Positions 27,925 to 36,190 of a stretch of DNA of 64,000 nt are shown here, one piece after another. Under the pieces are notes generated by a model. It did not search any database and was not told where the DNA came from. It saw only the letters and a list, made by a program, of their open reading frames with translations. The stretch is from Hydrogenophaga pseudoflava NBRC 102511 (lineage in GTDB: Bacteria; Pseudomonadota; Gammaproteobacteria; Burkholderiales; Burkholderiaceae_C), in contig NZ_BCWQ01000012.1 of assembly GCF_001592285.1 (NCBI RefSeq), forward strand, positions 110,773-174,772, given 5' to 3'. The translations under genes were made by a program, and so were the position numbers. Within the stretch, counting starts at the first letter, position 1, and each line of letters starts with the position of its first letter.

Positions 27925-29132
27925 ACGTGTTGTCCCTGTCCTGGCGCTACCTCTGGTCGCGGCCCTTGTCCACGGCGCTCAACCTGCTGCTGCTCACGCT
28001 GGGCCTGGCCTCGATGGCCTTCGTGCTGATCGCGCAGCACCAGGTGGATCGGGCCTTCGAACGCGACCTGCAGGGCATCGACGCAGTGGTCGGTGCCAAG
28101 GGCAGCCCGATGCAGCTGATCCTGGCGGGCGTGTTCCACATCGACGTGCCGCCCGGCAACATCCCGCTGGACGAGGTGAAGAAGCTGCAGGCGCACCCGC
28201 AGGTGGCGCAGCTGATTCCGCTGAGCCTGGGCGACAACCTCGCGGGTTTCCGCATCGTCGGCACCACGCCGGACTACGCGGCGCACTACGGCGTTGCCCT
28301 CGCGCAGGGCGCGTTCTGGACCGCGCCGATGCAGGCGGTGCTGGGCGCGCAGGTGGCGCGTGCCACCGGGCTGACCATCGGCCAGAGCTTCGTCGGCGCG
28401 CACGGCCTGGGCAGCGGCGGTGCCATGCACGGCGAGGCGCTCTACGCGGTGAGCGGCGTGTTCGCGCCCTGCGGTTGCGTGCTCGATCGCCTGGCGCTCA
28501 CCGCCACCGAATCGGTCTGGAAGGTGCACGACGACATGCACGCGACCGACGACATGGACGAGGAAGACCGCGCGGCCATCGAGGCCGACCGCGAGGTGAC
28601 GCTGGCCCTGATCCGCTACCGCACGCCGCTGGCCGCCGCAAGCTTCCCGCGCTTCATCAACGACAGCACGCCGATGCAGGCGGCCTCGCCGGCGGTGGAG
28701 ATCACGCGATTGCTGAGCATGGTCGGCGTCGGCACGCGGGTGCTGCAGGGGCTGGGCGCGGTGCTGCTGGCGGTGGCCGGGCTGTCGGTGTTCATCGCGC
28801 TCTGGGGCGCGGTGCGCGAGCGCCGGCACGACCTGGCGATGCTGCGCATGCTCGGCGCACCGCCGGCCCGCGTGGGCGCGCTGGTGCTGTGCGAGTCGCT
28901 GTGGCTGGCGCTGATGGCCTGCGCGCTGGGCCTGCTGGCCGCGCACGGGCTGACCGCGCTGGCGGGACAGATGCTGATGGACCAGCAGTCGCTGGCCATC
29001 GCGGGCTGGCAGTGGGTGCCGGCCGAAGGCTGGGTGCCGCTGCTGGCATTCGGAGTGGCGGTGGTGGCGGCGCTGGTGCCGGCCATCAGCGCCTATCGGG
29101 TCGACGTGACCCCGTTGTTGAACACAAGGTGA
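27921..29132 (+). CDS. FtsX/MacB-type ABC permease
   Basis: 403 residues with the MacB-like permease plan: one N-terminal helix (about 17-38), a large periplasmic domain, then three C-terminal helices (about 265-395) that form the FtsX domain. The start GTG at 27921 overlaps the ATPase stop (GTGA). Such permeases usually move lipoproteins, peptides or cofactors out of the membrane or periplasm rather than import metal. PA4065-like context suggests action in the zinc-starvation response. A Met/Asp/Glu-rich loop (HDDMHATDDMDEEDRAAIEA, about 195-220) could bind metal. Confidence 0.88.
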   Translation: MNVLSLSWRYLWSRPLSTALNLLLLTLGLASMAFVLIAQHQVDRAFERDLQGIDAVVGAKGSPMQLILAGVFHIDVPPGNIPLDEVKKLQAHPQVAQLIPLSLGDNLAGFRIVGTTPDYAAHYGVALAQGAFWTAPMQAVLGAQVARATGLTIGQSFVGAHGLGSGGAMHGEALYAVSGVFAPCGCVLDRLALTATESVWKVHDDMHATDDMDEEDRAAIEADREVTLALIRYRTPLAAASFPRFINDSTPMQAASPAVEITRLLSMVGVGTRVLQGLGAVLLAVAGLSVFIALWGAVRERRHDLAMLRMLGAPPARVGALVLCESLWLALMACALGLLAAHGLTALAGQMLMDQQSLAIAGWQWVPAEGWVPLLAFGVAVVAALVPAISAYRVDVTPLLNTR

Positions 29133-29137
29133 AACCG

Positions 29138-29380
29138 ATGAAGAAGATCGCGCTCTGGCTGGCCCTGTCCGCCTGCATGACCACGGCTGCACTGGCGCAG
29201 CATTCCGACAAGGAGTTGCAGCAGGACGTCCAGCGCCACCGCGCCATGGCCGCGGCCCACGAAGGCGCGGCCAAGTGCCTGGAGACCAAGAAGGACGAGA
29301 AGGTCTGCATGGCGGAACTTCAGGCCGCGTGCCGGGGTCTGGCGATTGGCAAATACTGCGGGATGAAACACGCACATTGA
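29138..29380 (+). CDS. small Cys/His-containing exported protein
   Basis: 80 residues: an N-terminal signal peptide ending near ALAQ, then a short mature part of about 60 residues with four cysteines (47, 57, 65, 74; spacing x9, x7, x8) and five histidines, the last two in the terminal KHAH. The Cys spacing suggests two disulfides or a metal site. The ATG at 29138 lies 5 bp after the permease stop. No family is recognised. Its place in a zur-led operon makes a periplasmic zinc-binding or cargo protein the leading guess. Confidence 0.8.
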   Translation: MKKIALWLALSACMTTAALAQHSDKELQQDVQRHRAMAAAHEGAAKCLETKKDEKVCMAELQAACRGLAIGKYCGMKHAH

Positions 29381-29489
29381 TGGCCCACCCCCGCGGGATC
29401 TTGAATCACCCCCGCGCCGCGCTTCGCGCGTCACCCCCTCCAGGGGGCAACGCGTGCGGCCCGGCGGAGCCGGTTCCGCCGCGTTCTGG
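29381..29489 (+). repeat. GC-rich dispersed intergenic repeat, copy 1
   Basis: Runs from TGGCCCACC to GTTCTGG between two plus-strand genes. It contains a CCCCCTCCAGGGGG hairpin and a GGCCCGGCGGAGCC dyad, so it may also fold in RNA. A second copy in inverted orientation lies at 31072-31156. Compared with that copy it carries an extra stretch of roughly 20 bp near its 5' end. Confidence 0.75.
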
Positions 29490-29510
29490 ATTGAAGTCCT
29501 CGCTCTCGAT

Positions 29511-30068
29511 ATGAACTTTCTTTTTCGTTGTGCGCTCTCGTCGCTGGCTTGTGTCTCCGGGATGGCGTTTGCGCAGCTGACGTCGCCGATTGGCACGCCT
29601 GCGGCGCCGGCTGCCGGGGCTGCAGCCGATCCCGCCGTGCCGCCGCATGTGCAGGGGCAGGGGGCGGGTGTGCACAGCCCGCTGTCGCCGTTTGCGCCGC
29701 TCAAGCCGCGCGAGGATGTGGTGCCCTGGTCGCTGCTGACCGACATCAAGACCGAGGTGAAGAACAAGCGCATCACGCCGGTCTACACGCCGGGTGTGCA
29801 GGCGCTGAACCAGAAGACGCAGAAGGTGCAGGGCTTCATGCTGCCGCTGGGACCGGGCGAGCAGCAGCGCCACTTCCTGCTGGCCTCGGTGCCGCCGACC
29901 TGCTCGTTCTGCACGCCTGGTGGGCCGGAAAGCATGATCGAGGTCCGCACCAAGGCGCCGGTCAAATACAGCCTCAACGCGGTGGTGGTCGAGGGCACGT
30001 TCCACGTGTTGCAGAACGACCCCTACGGCCTGTACTACCGCATGACCGAGGCGGTCGGCGTGAAATGA
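29511..30068 (+). CDS. DUF3299 exported protein
   Basis: 185 residues: signal peptide (to about AFAQ), a Pro/Ala-rich linker, then a DUF3299 domain with QKVQGFMLPLGPGEQQRHFL and VPPTCSFCTPGGPESMIEV; the CSFC pair (131/134) is a Cys-x-x-Cys motif. The fold resembles redox or metal-handling periplasmic proteins. DUF3299 follows the ABC module in the PA4063-PA4066 zinc-responsive cluster, so this is part of the same system. It is separated from the small Cys protein by the intergenic repeat. Confidence 0.85.
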   Translation: MNFLFRCALSSLACVSGMAFAQLTSPIGTPAAPAAGAAADPAVPPHVQGQGAGVHSPLSPFAPLKPREDVVPWSLLTDIKTEVKNKRITPVYTPGVQALNQKTQKVQGFMLPLGPGEQQRHFLLASVPPTCSFCTPGGPESMIEVRTKAPVKYSLNAVVVEGTFHVLQNDPYGLYYRMTEAVGVK

Positions 30069-30090
30069 CGGGCGGGGTACGATCGCCCGG

Positions 30091-31047
30091 GTGAACCTCG
30101 CCAGCCACCCCGTCGTCGCCTCCCTCACCCCCGTCTTCCTGCTGATCGCCCTGGGCTACTTCGCCGGGCGGCGCGACTGGATCCGCGAGTCCGCGGTGAG
30201 GGACCTCTCCAACCTGGTCTTCCTGCTGCTGATTCCGGCGCTGCTGTTCCGCACCATGAGCGGCGTGCACGTGGAGACGCTGGACCTGCGGCCACTCGCC
30301 GCGTATTTCCCGGCCGCGCTGCTGCTGCTCATCGTGTCCATCGCCTGGCGGGGCTTCAACCGCTCCAGCGTCGTCATGGCCCTGGGTGGGGTGTTCTCCA
30401 ACATGGTGATGATCGGCATCACCCTGGTCGAGCTGGCCTATGGCAAGGCGGCGCTGGTGACGCTGCTGACCCTGGTGTCGGTGCATGCGCTGATCCTGCT
30501 CACCGTGGGCTCGGTGGTGCTGGAGCTGGTGGTCGCCCGCGAGGCGCGCGAAGGCGGCGAGCGCGCGCCGCATGTGCTGGAGACCGCCTGGTCGGCCTTC
30601 AAGGGGGCGCTGATCCACCCGATCCCGCTGCCCATCATCAGCGGCCTGCTGTTCGCGCAGTCCGGCTGGAGCCTGCCGGCCGTGGTCGACAAGCCGCTGC
30701 AGCTGCTGGGCAGCGCCTTCGGTCCGCTGGCGCTGGTGCTGGTGGGCGTCACGCTGGCGCGCACCCCGCTGGGCGGACACCTTAAGCCCGCACTGTGGAT
30801 CACGGCGTCCAAGAACCTGCTGCTGCCGCTGCTGGTCGGCGTGTCGGCCTGGGCCTGGGGCATCACCGGCCTGCCGCTCACGGTGATGGTGGTGGCCGCC
30901 GCACTGCCCATGGGCGCCAACGTGTTCCTGTTCGCGCAGCGCTACGAGGTCGCCCAGGGTCTCACGACCGCCGCCATGGGCCTGTCGACGGTGCTGGCGC
31001 TGTTCACGCTCAGTGCCGTGATGCTCCTGATGACATACGTGAACTGA
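30091..31047 (+). CDS. AEC-family transporter
   Basis: 318 residues with ten hydrophobic helices in two five-helix halves; the N-terminal half opens LTPVFLLIALGYFAGRRDWI and has SNLVFLLLIPALLFRTM, both typical of auxin-efflux-carrier-like proteins such as MdcF. Substrates in bacteria are small organic acids; not assigned here. The GTG at 30091 opens MNLASHPVVASL. It may be read through from the zinc module 22 bp upstream, or separately transcribed. Confidence 0.87.
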   Translation: MNLASHPVVASLTPVFLLIALGYFAGRRDWIRESAVRDLSNLVFLLLIPALLFRTMSGVHVETLDLRPLAAYFPAALLLLIVSIAWRGFNRSSVVMALGGVFSNMVMIGITLVELAYGKAALVTLLTLVSVHALILLTVGSVVLELVVAREAREGGERAPHVLETAWSAFKGALIHPIPLPIISGLLFAQSGWSLPAVVDKPLQLLGSAFGPLALVLVGVTLARTPLGGHLKPALWITASKNLLLPLLVGVSAWAWGITGLPLTVMVVAAALPMGANVFLFAQRYEVAQGLTTAAMGLSTVLALFTLSAVMLLMTYVN

Positions 31048-31071
31048 TCCGGTCGGAGCGGGGGAATTGGC

Positions 31072-31156
31072 CCAGAACACCGCAGAACCGGCTTCGCCGG
31101 GCCGCAGGTGTTGCCCCTTGAGGGGTGACGCGCGCAGCGCGGCGCGGGGTGGGCCA
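31072..31156 (-). repeat. GC-rich dispersed intergenic repeat, copy 2
   Basis: Reverse-complement copy of the element at 29381-29489, here between convergent AEC and TM2 genes. It keeps the TGGCCCACC start, a CCCCTCAAGGGG hairpin, CGGCCCGGCGAAGCCGG and a GTTCTGGG end. Its hairpins may act as a terminator between the two genes. Confidence 0.75.
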
Positions 31157-31158
31157 GC

Positions 31159-31614
31159 CTACTGGCTGATCTTGCGGGCCTCTTCGACCTGGTATTCGAA
31201 GTAGCGCTGGATGCCGAAGGCCAGGCTGCCCATGAAGGCGATGGTGCCCACCAGCAGGCTCAGGACGAGCGCGCCGATGGTCAGCCAGTTGGTGGCGCCC
31301 GCGCTGTCTTCGGGCTGCGCCTGCGGGTTGAACCAGCCGTTCCAGCGCGGCCGGTCGCTCAGCGCGTAGACGATGCCGGCCAGGCAACTGGTGGCGATGC
31401 TCATGCCCAGAAACGGGATCAGCAGCCACGACAGCACGTCGTCCTGCCCGAAGGCGCGGACCCGTTCGACACCCCACCAGCCCAGCGCCGACGCGATGGG
31501 GTGCAGCCAGCCGATCCAGTCGCCCAGGCCGCGCAGGTAGAAGCGGTGCAGACCCAGGTGGCCGCCCAGCACGGCCAGCCAGACGGTCAGGGTTTTGTTT
31601 TTCGGACCGCTCAT
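31159..31614 (-). CDS. TM2-domain membrane protein
   Basis: 151 residues with an N-terminal TM2-like unit: KNKTLTVWLAVLGGHLGLHRFYLRG carries the LGxxGxHRFYL signature, followed by helices to about residue 85; a last helix is near LVLSLLVGTIAFMGSLAFG. TM2 proteins are inner-membrane and of mostly unknown function. The ATG at 31614 overlaps the upstream GNAT stop (ATGA), fixing the start. Confidence 0.86.
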   Translation of the reverse strand: MSGPKNKTLTVWLAVLGGHLGLHRFYLRGLGDWIGWLHPIASALGWWGVERVRAFGQDDVLSWLLIPFLGMSIATSCLAGIVYALSDRPRWNGWFNPQAQPEDSAGATNWLTIGALVLSLLVGTIAFMGSLAFGIQRYFEYQVEEARKISQ

Positions 31615-32141
31615 GCCTCGCCCTCGGGCGGTGTGCGGTCGCCTTCGCCGATGGCGCGCTGCATCATCACGATGTCCAGCCAGCGCCCGAACTTCCAGCC
31701 GCACGCCGGGACCACACCGACCTGCTCGAAGCCCAGGGCCTTGTGCACGCCGATGGAGCCTGCGTTGGCCGAATCACCGATCACCGCCATCACCTTGCGG
31801 ATGCCGCTGCGCTCCAGCGTGGCCAGCAGTTCGGCCAGCAGCGCGCGGCCCAGGCCCTTGCCGGCGGCTTCGGGGGCGAGATAGATCGAATCCTCCACCG
31901 AAAAGCGGTAGGCCGGCCGCGGCTTGAACCAGTTGCCGTAGGCATAGCCCAGCACCTCGCCAGCCTCTTCGGCCACCAGCCAGGGCAGCCCCTTGGACAG
32001 AACGTCGGCCCGGCGGGCGGTCATCTCTTCCAGGGTGGGGGGCGTGGTCTCAAAGGTGCCTGTGCCGTGCAGCACGTGGTGTGCGTAGATGCGGGTGATG
32101 GCGGGCAGGTCGTGCTCGGTGCTGGGGCGGATCAGGGGCAT
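31611..32141 (-). CDS. phosphinothricin-type N-acetyltransferase (GNAT)
   Basis: 176 residues of the Pat/Bar subgroup: ITRIYAHHVLHGTGTFETTP at the start, RPAYRFSVEDSIYLAPEAAG, the acetyl-CoA motif GKGLGRALLAELL and GFEQVGVVPACGWKFGRW. Such enzymes acetylate phosphinothricin and methionine sulfone-like amines. Family assignment is strong, natural substrate unknown. It is translationally coupled to the TM2 gene and divergent from rpsP. Confidence 0.9.
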   Translation of the reverse strand: MPLIRPSTEHDLPAITRIYAHHVLHGTGTFETTPPTLEEMTARRADVLSKGLPWLVAEEAGEVLGYAYGNWFKPRPAYRFSVEDSIYLAPEAAGKGLGRALLAELLATLERSGIRKVMAVIGDSANAGSIGVHKALGFEQVGVVPACGWKFGRWLDIVMMQRAIGEGDRTPPEGEA

Positions 32142-32163
32142 GGAAGGGGCAGGAAATAAGGGC

Positions 32164-32191
32164 TTGGGTTCTTGAGCCGGCTGGTTATAAT
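32164..32191 (+). promoter_or_regulatory. predicted rpsP promoter
   Basis: A consensus -10 box TATAAT (32186-32191) with TTGGGT (32164-32169) 16 bp upstream, about 112 bp before the rpsP start. It would drive the rpsP-rimM-trmD operon. Confidence 0.65.
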
Positions 32192-32303
32192 GGCAGGCTT
32201 TGCAGCGTTTCGCTGGCCGGGTGGTCAGTCGTGTGTCTCAAGCGCTGCGAGAAAACACTGTCACGCGTTGTGCCGGTGTTCACCACCACCCGAAGGATAA
32301 ATC

Positions 32304-32558
32304 ATGGTCGTCATTCGACTCTCCCGCGGCGGCTCCAAGGCCCGTCCGTTCTACAACATCGTGGTCGCCGACAAGCGCAACCGCCGCGACGGCCGCTTCA
32401 TCGAGCGCATCGGCTTCTACAACCCTCTGGCCAGGGGTGGCGAAGAGCCCCTGCGCATCGCCCAGGACCGTCTGACCTACTGGACCGGCGTCGGCGCCGA
32501 GCCGTCGGACACCGTGGCCCGTCTGGTCAAGCAAGCCGCCGCCAAGGCCGCTGCCTGA
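32304..32558 (+). CDS. rpsP: 30S ribosomal protein S16
   Basis: 84 residues starting [20 protein letters not shown], with [13 protein letters not shown], diagnostic of S16, which helps assemble the 5' domain of 16S rRNA. Length is normal. AAGGA precedes the ATG. First gene of the rpsP-rimM-trmD-rplS cluster. Confidence 0.99.
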   Translation: MVVIRLSRGGSKARPFYNIVVADKRNRRDGRFIERIGFYNPLARGGEEPLRIAQDRLTYWTGVGAEPSDTVARLVKQAAAKAAA

Positions 32559-32574
32559 TCTCCCTGCGTTCGCA

Positions 32575-33171
32575 GTGATCCCCTCGAGCGGCCCGTTCGA
32601 AGCATCGCCCCTGCCGGCGGATGCGGTCGAACTGGGCCGTTTTCTTGACGCCTGGGGCGTCAAAGGCTGGGTCCACATCCAGCCGCACAGCGCCGACACC
32701 CGTGCGCTGTTCGAATCACCCGACTGGTTCCTGCTGCCGCCCGAAGCCCGTTTCGCGCGCGGCTTTTCGGCGTTTCCGGGCCCGGTGCGTGTGCACGTGG
32801 CCGAGATCAAGGTGCATTCCGATGGCATCGTCGCCCGCCTGGAGGGTGTGGTGGATCGCAGTGGTGCCGAAGCGCTCAAGGGGGCGCGCATCCATGTGCC
32901 GCGCAGCGCCTTTCCCGCCGCCGCCGACGGTGAGTACTACTGGGTCGATCTGATCGGTCTTGACGTGGTCAACCGCGAGGGCGTGCACCTGGGTGTGGTG
33001 CGCGACCTCATGCCCACCGGCCCGACCTCGGTGCTGGTGATGGAATACACCGAGACTGTGGACGGTGTCGAGAAGACGGCCGAGCGCATGGTGCCCTTTG
33101 TGGCGGCCTACATCGACGATGTGGACCTGAACGCCCGCCGCATCACCGCCGACTGGCAGACCGACTACTGA
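32575..33171 (+). CDS. rimM: ribosome maturation factor RimM
   Basis: 198 residues with the N-terminal RimM barrel (LGRFLDAWGVKGWVHIQPHS), the YYWVDLIGLDVVNREG PRC-barrel hinge and the C-terminal VPFVAAYIDDVDLNARRI. RimM helps the 30S head mature through binding S19. GTG start at 32575, 16 bp after rpsP. Confidence 0.97.
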   Translation: MIPSSGPFEASPLPADAVELGRFLDAWGVKGWVHIQPHSADTRALFESPDWFLLPPEARFARGFSAFPGPVRVHVAEIKVHSDGIVARLEGVVDRSGAEALKGARIHVPRSAFPAAADGEYYWVDLIGLDVVNREGVHLGVVRDLMPTGPTSVLVMEYTETVDGVEKTAERMVPFVAAYIDDVDLNARRITADWQTDY

Positions 33172-33183
33172 CCGGAGCGCGCC

Positions 33184-33960
33184 ATGCGCTTTGACGTCAT
33201 CACGCTTTTCCCCGAACTCTTCGAGCCCTTCTTCCGCAGCGGCATCAACCGCCGGGCGTTTGAATCGAAGCAGGTCGACGTGCGCCTCTGGAACCCGCGT
33301 GACTTTGCAGAGGGCAACTACCGCCGTGTGGACGACCGGCCTTTCGGCGGCGGGCCCGGCATGGTCATGATGGCCGAGCCCCTGTGGCGCTGCTTGCAGG
33401 CCATCCGCGCCGACCGCGCCGAACCAGAGGGCGCCCGTGCGCCGGTGGTGCTGTTCTCGCCCATCGGCCAGCGGCTGGATCACGCCTTGGCGGTCGACTA
33501 TTCGCAAAGCGCGGGCGCGGTGCTGGTCTGCGGGCGCTACGAAGGCGTCGATCAGCGCTTCATAGACGCCTGCGTGGACCGACAGATCAGCCTGGGCGAT
33601 TTCGTGCTTTCGGGCGGCGAGATCGCCGCCATGGCCTTGCTGGACTCGGTGGCGCGCCTTATGCCGGGCGTGCTGGGCGACGAGGGCAGCCACCAGCAGG
33701 ACAGCTTCAATCCGGCGCTGGACGGCCTGCTGGACAGTCCGCACCACACGCGACCCGAGGTGTGGGAAGGGCCACAAGGCCCCGTGGCGGCCCCTGAAGT
33801 GCTCATGGGCGGGCACCACGAGCGCATCGCGCGCTACCGCCGGGAGCAAAGTCTGGCGCTCACTGCACGCCAGCGGCCGGACCTGCTGGCGCAGGCGCGG
33901 GAGGCTGGGCGGCTCACGCCGGTCGACGAAGTTTTCCTGCGCTCCTTGAAAAAGCTATAA
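33184..33960 (+). CDS. trmD: tRNA (guanine-N1)-methyltransferase
   Basis: 258 residues; MRFDVITLFPELFEPFFRSG, the SPIGQRL and CGRYEGVDQRFID trefoil-knot segments and LSGGEIAAMALLD are hallmarks of TrmD, which makes m1G37 in tRNA and prevents frameshifting. It follows rimM by 12 bp. Its 3' end overlaps a TATAAT box likely belonging to rplS. Confidence 0.98.
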   Translation: MRFDVITLFPELFEPFFRSGINRRAFESKQVDVRLWNPRDFAEGNYRRVDDRPFGGGPGMVMMAEPLWRCLQAIRADRAEPEGARAPVVLFSPIGQRLDHALAVDYSQSAGAVLVCGRYEGVDQRFIDACVDRQISLGDFVLSGGEIAAMALLDSVARLMPGVLGDEGSHQQDSFNPALDGLLDSPHHTRPEVWEGPQGPVAAPEVLMGGHHERIARYRREQSLALTARQRPDLLAQAREAGRLTPVDEVFLRSLKKL

Positions 33961-33961
33961 T
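33933..33961 (+). promoter_or_regulatory. predicted internal promoter for rplS
   Basis: A TATAAT box (33956-33961) lies at the very end of trmD with a weak TTTCCT 17 bp upstream, about 112 bp before rplS. It suggests rplS can be transcribed apart from the operon. The -35 is poor, so read-through probably also matters. Confidence 0.5.
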
Positions 33962-34072
33962 CCAAGGCTTTTCGATCCTCTGGCCGGCCGTTGTGACCGG
34001 TGACCACCACTGCGGAGGTCAGGGAATTGCAGCCTCTTGTGTAGCGCGGCCATGATCGGTAAACAGGAAACC

Positions 34073-34429
34073 ATGAACCTCATCCAGACCCTTGAGCAGG
34101 AAGAAATTGCTCGCCTTGGCAAGACCATCCCCGCGTTTGCCCCTGGCGACACCGTGATCGTCAGCGTGAACGTGATCGAAGGTACCCGCAAGCGCGTGCA
34201 GGCCTACGAAGGCGTGGTGGTGGCCCGTCGCAACCGCGGTCTGAACTCCAGCTTCATCGTGCGCAAGATCTCCAACGGCGAAGGCGTCGAGCGCACTTTC
34301 CCTCTGTACAGCCCGCTGATCGCTTCGATCGAAGTCAAGCGCCGCGGTGACGTGCGCCGTGCCAAGCTGTACTACCTGCGCCAGCGCAGCGGCAAGTCGG
34401 CCCGCATCAAGGAAAAGCTGGGCGCGTAA
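34073..34429 (+). CDS. rplS: 50S ribosomal protein L19
   Basis: 118 residues opening [20 protein letters not shown], with [20 protein letters not shown] and [16 protein letters not shown], diagnostic of L19 at the 30S-50S interface. The start at 34073 has AGGAAACC before it; an ATG at 34037 would add residues not conserved in the family. A hairpin terminator follows the stop. Confidence 0.98.
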   Translation: MNLIQTLEQEEIARLGKTIPAFAPGDTVIVSVNVIEGTRKRVQAYEGVVVARRNRGLNSSFIVRKISNGEGVERTFPLYSPLIASIEVKRRGDVRRAKLYYLRQRSGKSARIKEKLGA

Positions 34430-34476
34430 AAGCGCACAGCTTCGGTCAGAAGCCGGGCGCCTGATGGCCCACCTCG

Positions 34477-34504
34477 AAAAGCCGCTCACCCGAGCGGCTT
34501 TTTT
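34477..34504 (+). terminator. intrinsic terminator after rplS
   Basis: AAAAGCCGCTC-ACCC-GAGCGGCTTTT, an 11-bp stem with a 4-nt loop running into a T tract, 48 bp after the rplS stop and just before the NUDIX gene. It closes the rpsP-rplS operon. Confidence 0.92.
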
Positions 34505-34527
34505 GTGCCTGTTCCATACTCGTCCCC

Positions 34528-35220
34528 ATGTCTTCCTCTGCGCCAACGCGCTATCCACCCACCTTTGATCCACGCCAGGTGCCCGTGCTGCACGGTGCCG
34601 AGGGGCTGGCAGCAGCGCCGGCCGGACGCCTCACTCCAGAAGGGCTGCGGGAGCGTTTTGCGCGTCCCCCGGTCTGGACCCCGGAGCTGGTGCGCGAGCG
34701 CCGTTTCACCGACCGGGCGCCAGCGCCGGCGGCCGTGCTGATCCCGCTGGTGGTGCGTGAGCGCTTAGGGCTGTTGCTGACGCAGCGCACGGCCCACCTG
34801 TCCACCCACTCGGGGCAGATCGCGTTTCCGGGGGGCAAGGTCGATGCCGAGGACCGGGATGCCACTGCAGCGGCGTTGCGAGAGGCCCAGGAGGAAATCG
34901 GTCTCGAACCGGCGCATGTGGAGGTGCTGGGCCGCCTGCCGGAATACGTGACGGGCACGCAGTTCCACATCACACCGGTGGTGGCGCTGGTGCAGCCCGG
35001 TTTCACGCTTCTGCCCAACCCCGGTGAGGTGGACGACGTGTTCGAGGTGCCGCTGGACTTTCTCATGGATCCGGTCAACCACCGCCGCCATGGTTTCGAG
35101 TGGAACGGCGAGATGCGGGAGTGGTACTCGATGCCGTACCAGGAGGGCGCGACAGAGCGCTTCATCTGGGGCGCCACCGCCGGCATGCTGCGCAACCTGT
35201 ATCGTTTCCTCACCGCCTGA
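34528..35220 (+). CDS. NUDIX hydrolase, CoA pyrophosphatase type
   Basis: 230 residues with the Nudix box GGKVDAEDRDATAAALREAQ followed by EEIGL, and before it LTQRTAHLSTHSGQIAFPGG, the UPF0035/NudL signature seen in CoA pyrophosphatases (YeaB/NudL). It should cleave CoA to 3',5'-ADP and phosphopantetheine. It follows the rplS terminator and precedes the CobD-like gene. Confidence 0.93.
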   Translation: MSSSAPTRYPPTFDPRQVPVLHGAEGLAAAPAGRLTPEGLRERFARPPVWTPELVRERRFTDRAPAPAAVLIPLVVRERLGLLLTQRTAHLSTHSGQIAFPGGKVDAEDRDATAAALREAQEEIGLEPAHVEVLGRLPEYVTGTQFHITPVVALVQPGFTLLPNPGEVDDVFEVPLDFLMDPVNHRRHGFEWNGEMREWYSMPYQEGATERFIWGATAGMLRNLYRFLTA

Positions 35221-35258
35221 GGCGCCAGGTCCCGCAGGGCGCTCGCTATCATCGGGCC

Positions 35259-36188
35259 ATGATCTTTTTTGCCATCCTGCTGGCTTTCCTGATCGAACAG
35301 GCGCGCCCTCTGTCGATCAACAACCCTGTGTTTGCTGGTCTGCGGAGCTGGGCCCGGCTGGTGCGCCGAAACCTGGACACCGGCCAGGCCGTGCACGGAT
35401 GGCTGGCCTGGGGCCTGGCCACCATGGTGCCGGCCCTGCTGGCAACCCTGGTGTACTGGGGGCTCTGGCAGTTCAGCAACGTGCTGTCGTTCGTCTGGCT
35501 GGTGCTGGTGCTCTACGTGACACTGGGCTTTCGCCAGTTCAGCCACCACTTCACCGACATCCGTCAGGCGCTGGAGGTGGGCGACGACCTGCTCGCCCGC
35601 GAGAAGCTGGCGCAGTGGCTGCATGTGGAAACCAGCAGCCTGCCCCGGGCCGAGGTGCTGCGGCAGGTGATCGAACAGTCGGTGCTGGCCGCGCACCGCC
35701 ATGTTTTTGGTGTGCTGGCGGCGTTCGTCGTGTGTTGGCTGCTCGGACTGGGGCCAGCGGGGGCGGTGTTCTACCGGATGGCCGAGTACCTTTCGCGCAA
35801 CTGGCGGGGGCGCCCCGATGGCACGCCCAGCCAGGCCACCCAGCAGGCGGCGGTCACCGGATGGCAGTGGGTGGACCATGTGCCCGCCCGTGCGACGGCG
35901 CTGGGTTTCGCGGTGGTGGGCAACTTCGAGGAGGCTGTGGCGAGCTGGCGGGGTGAGGCCGAACAGTTCGGTCCGGGCACCGATGGCGTGGTCCTGGCCG
36001 CCACGTCCGGCGCGATCAACGTGCGTCTGAACGCCAGCGAAGGAAAACCGGAAGAGGCCGAAGGAGTCGCGACCCGGCCCGAGCCCCAGCTTGCCCATCT
36101 GGCCAGCGCAGTGGGCTTGGTGTGGCGCAGCGTGGTGCTCTGGATGCTCCTGCTGGCCCTGTTGACGCTGGCCCGTCTGCTCGGCTGA
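35259..36188 (+). CDS. CobD/CbiB-family membrane protein
   Basis: 309 residues with about four membrane helices: MIFFAILLAFLIEQARPL at the start, ATMVPALLATLVYWGLWQF, VFGVLAAFVVCWLLG and a C-terminal LWMLLLALLTLARLLG. The helical order and the short polar loops match CobD/CbiB/AmpE-like proteins. No cobalamin genes are nearby, so a role in B12 side-chain attachment is doubtful; AmpE-like signalling is another possibility. The start at 35259 opens the first helix directly. Confidence 0.78.
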   Translation: MIFFAILLAFLIEQARPLSINNPVFAGLRSWARLVRRNLDTGQAVHGWLAWGLATMVPALLATLVYWGLWQFSNVLSFVWLVLVLYVTLGFRQFSHHFTDIRQALEVGDDLLAREKLAQWLHVETSSLPRAEVLRQVIEQSVLAAHRHVFGVLAAFVVCWLLGLGPAGAVFYRMAEYLSRNWRGRPDGTPSQATQQAAVTGWQWVDHVPARATALGFAVVGNFEEAVASWRGEAEQFGPGTDGVVLAATSGAINVRLNASEGKPEEAEGVATRPEPQLAHLASAVGLVWRSVVLWMLLLALLTLARLLG

Positions 36189-36190
36189 GC

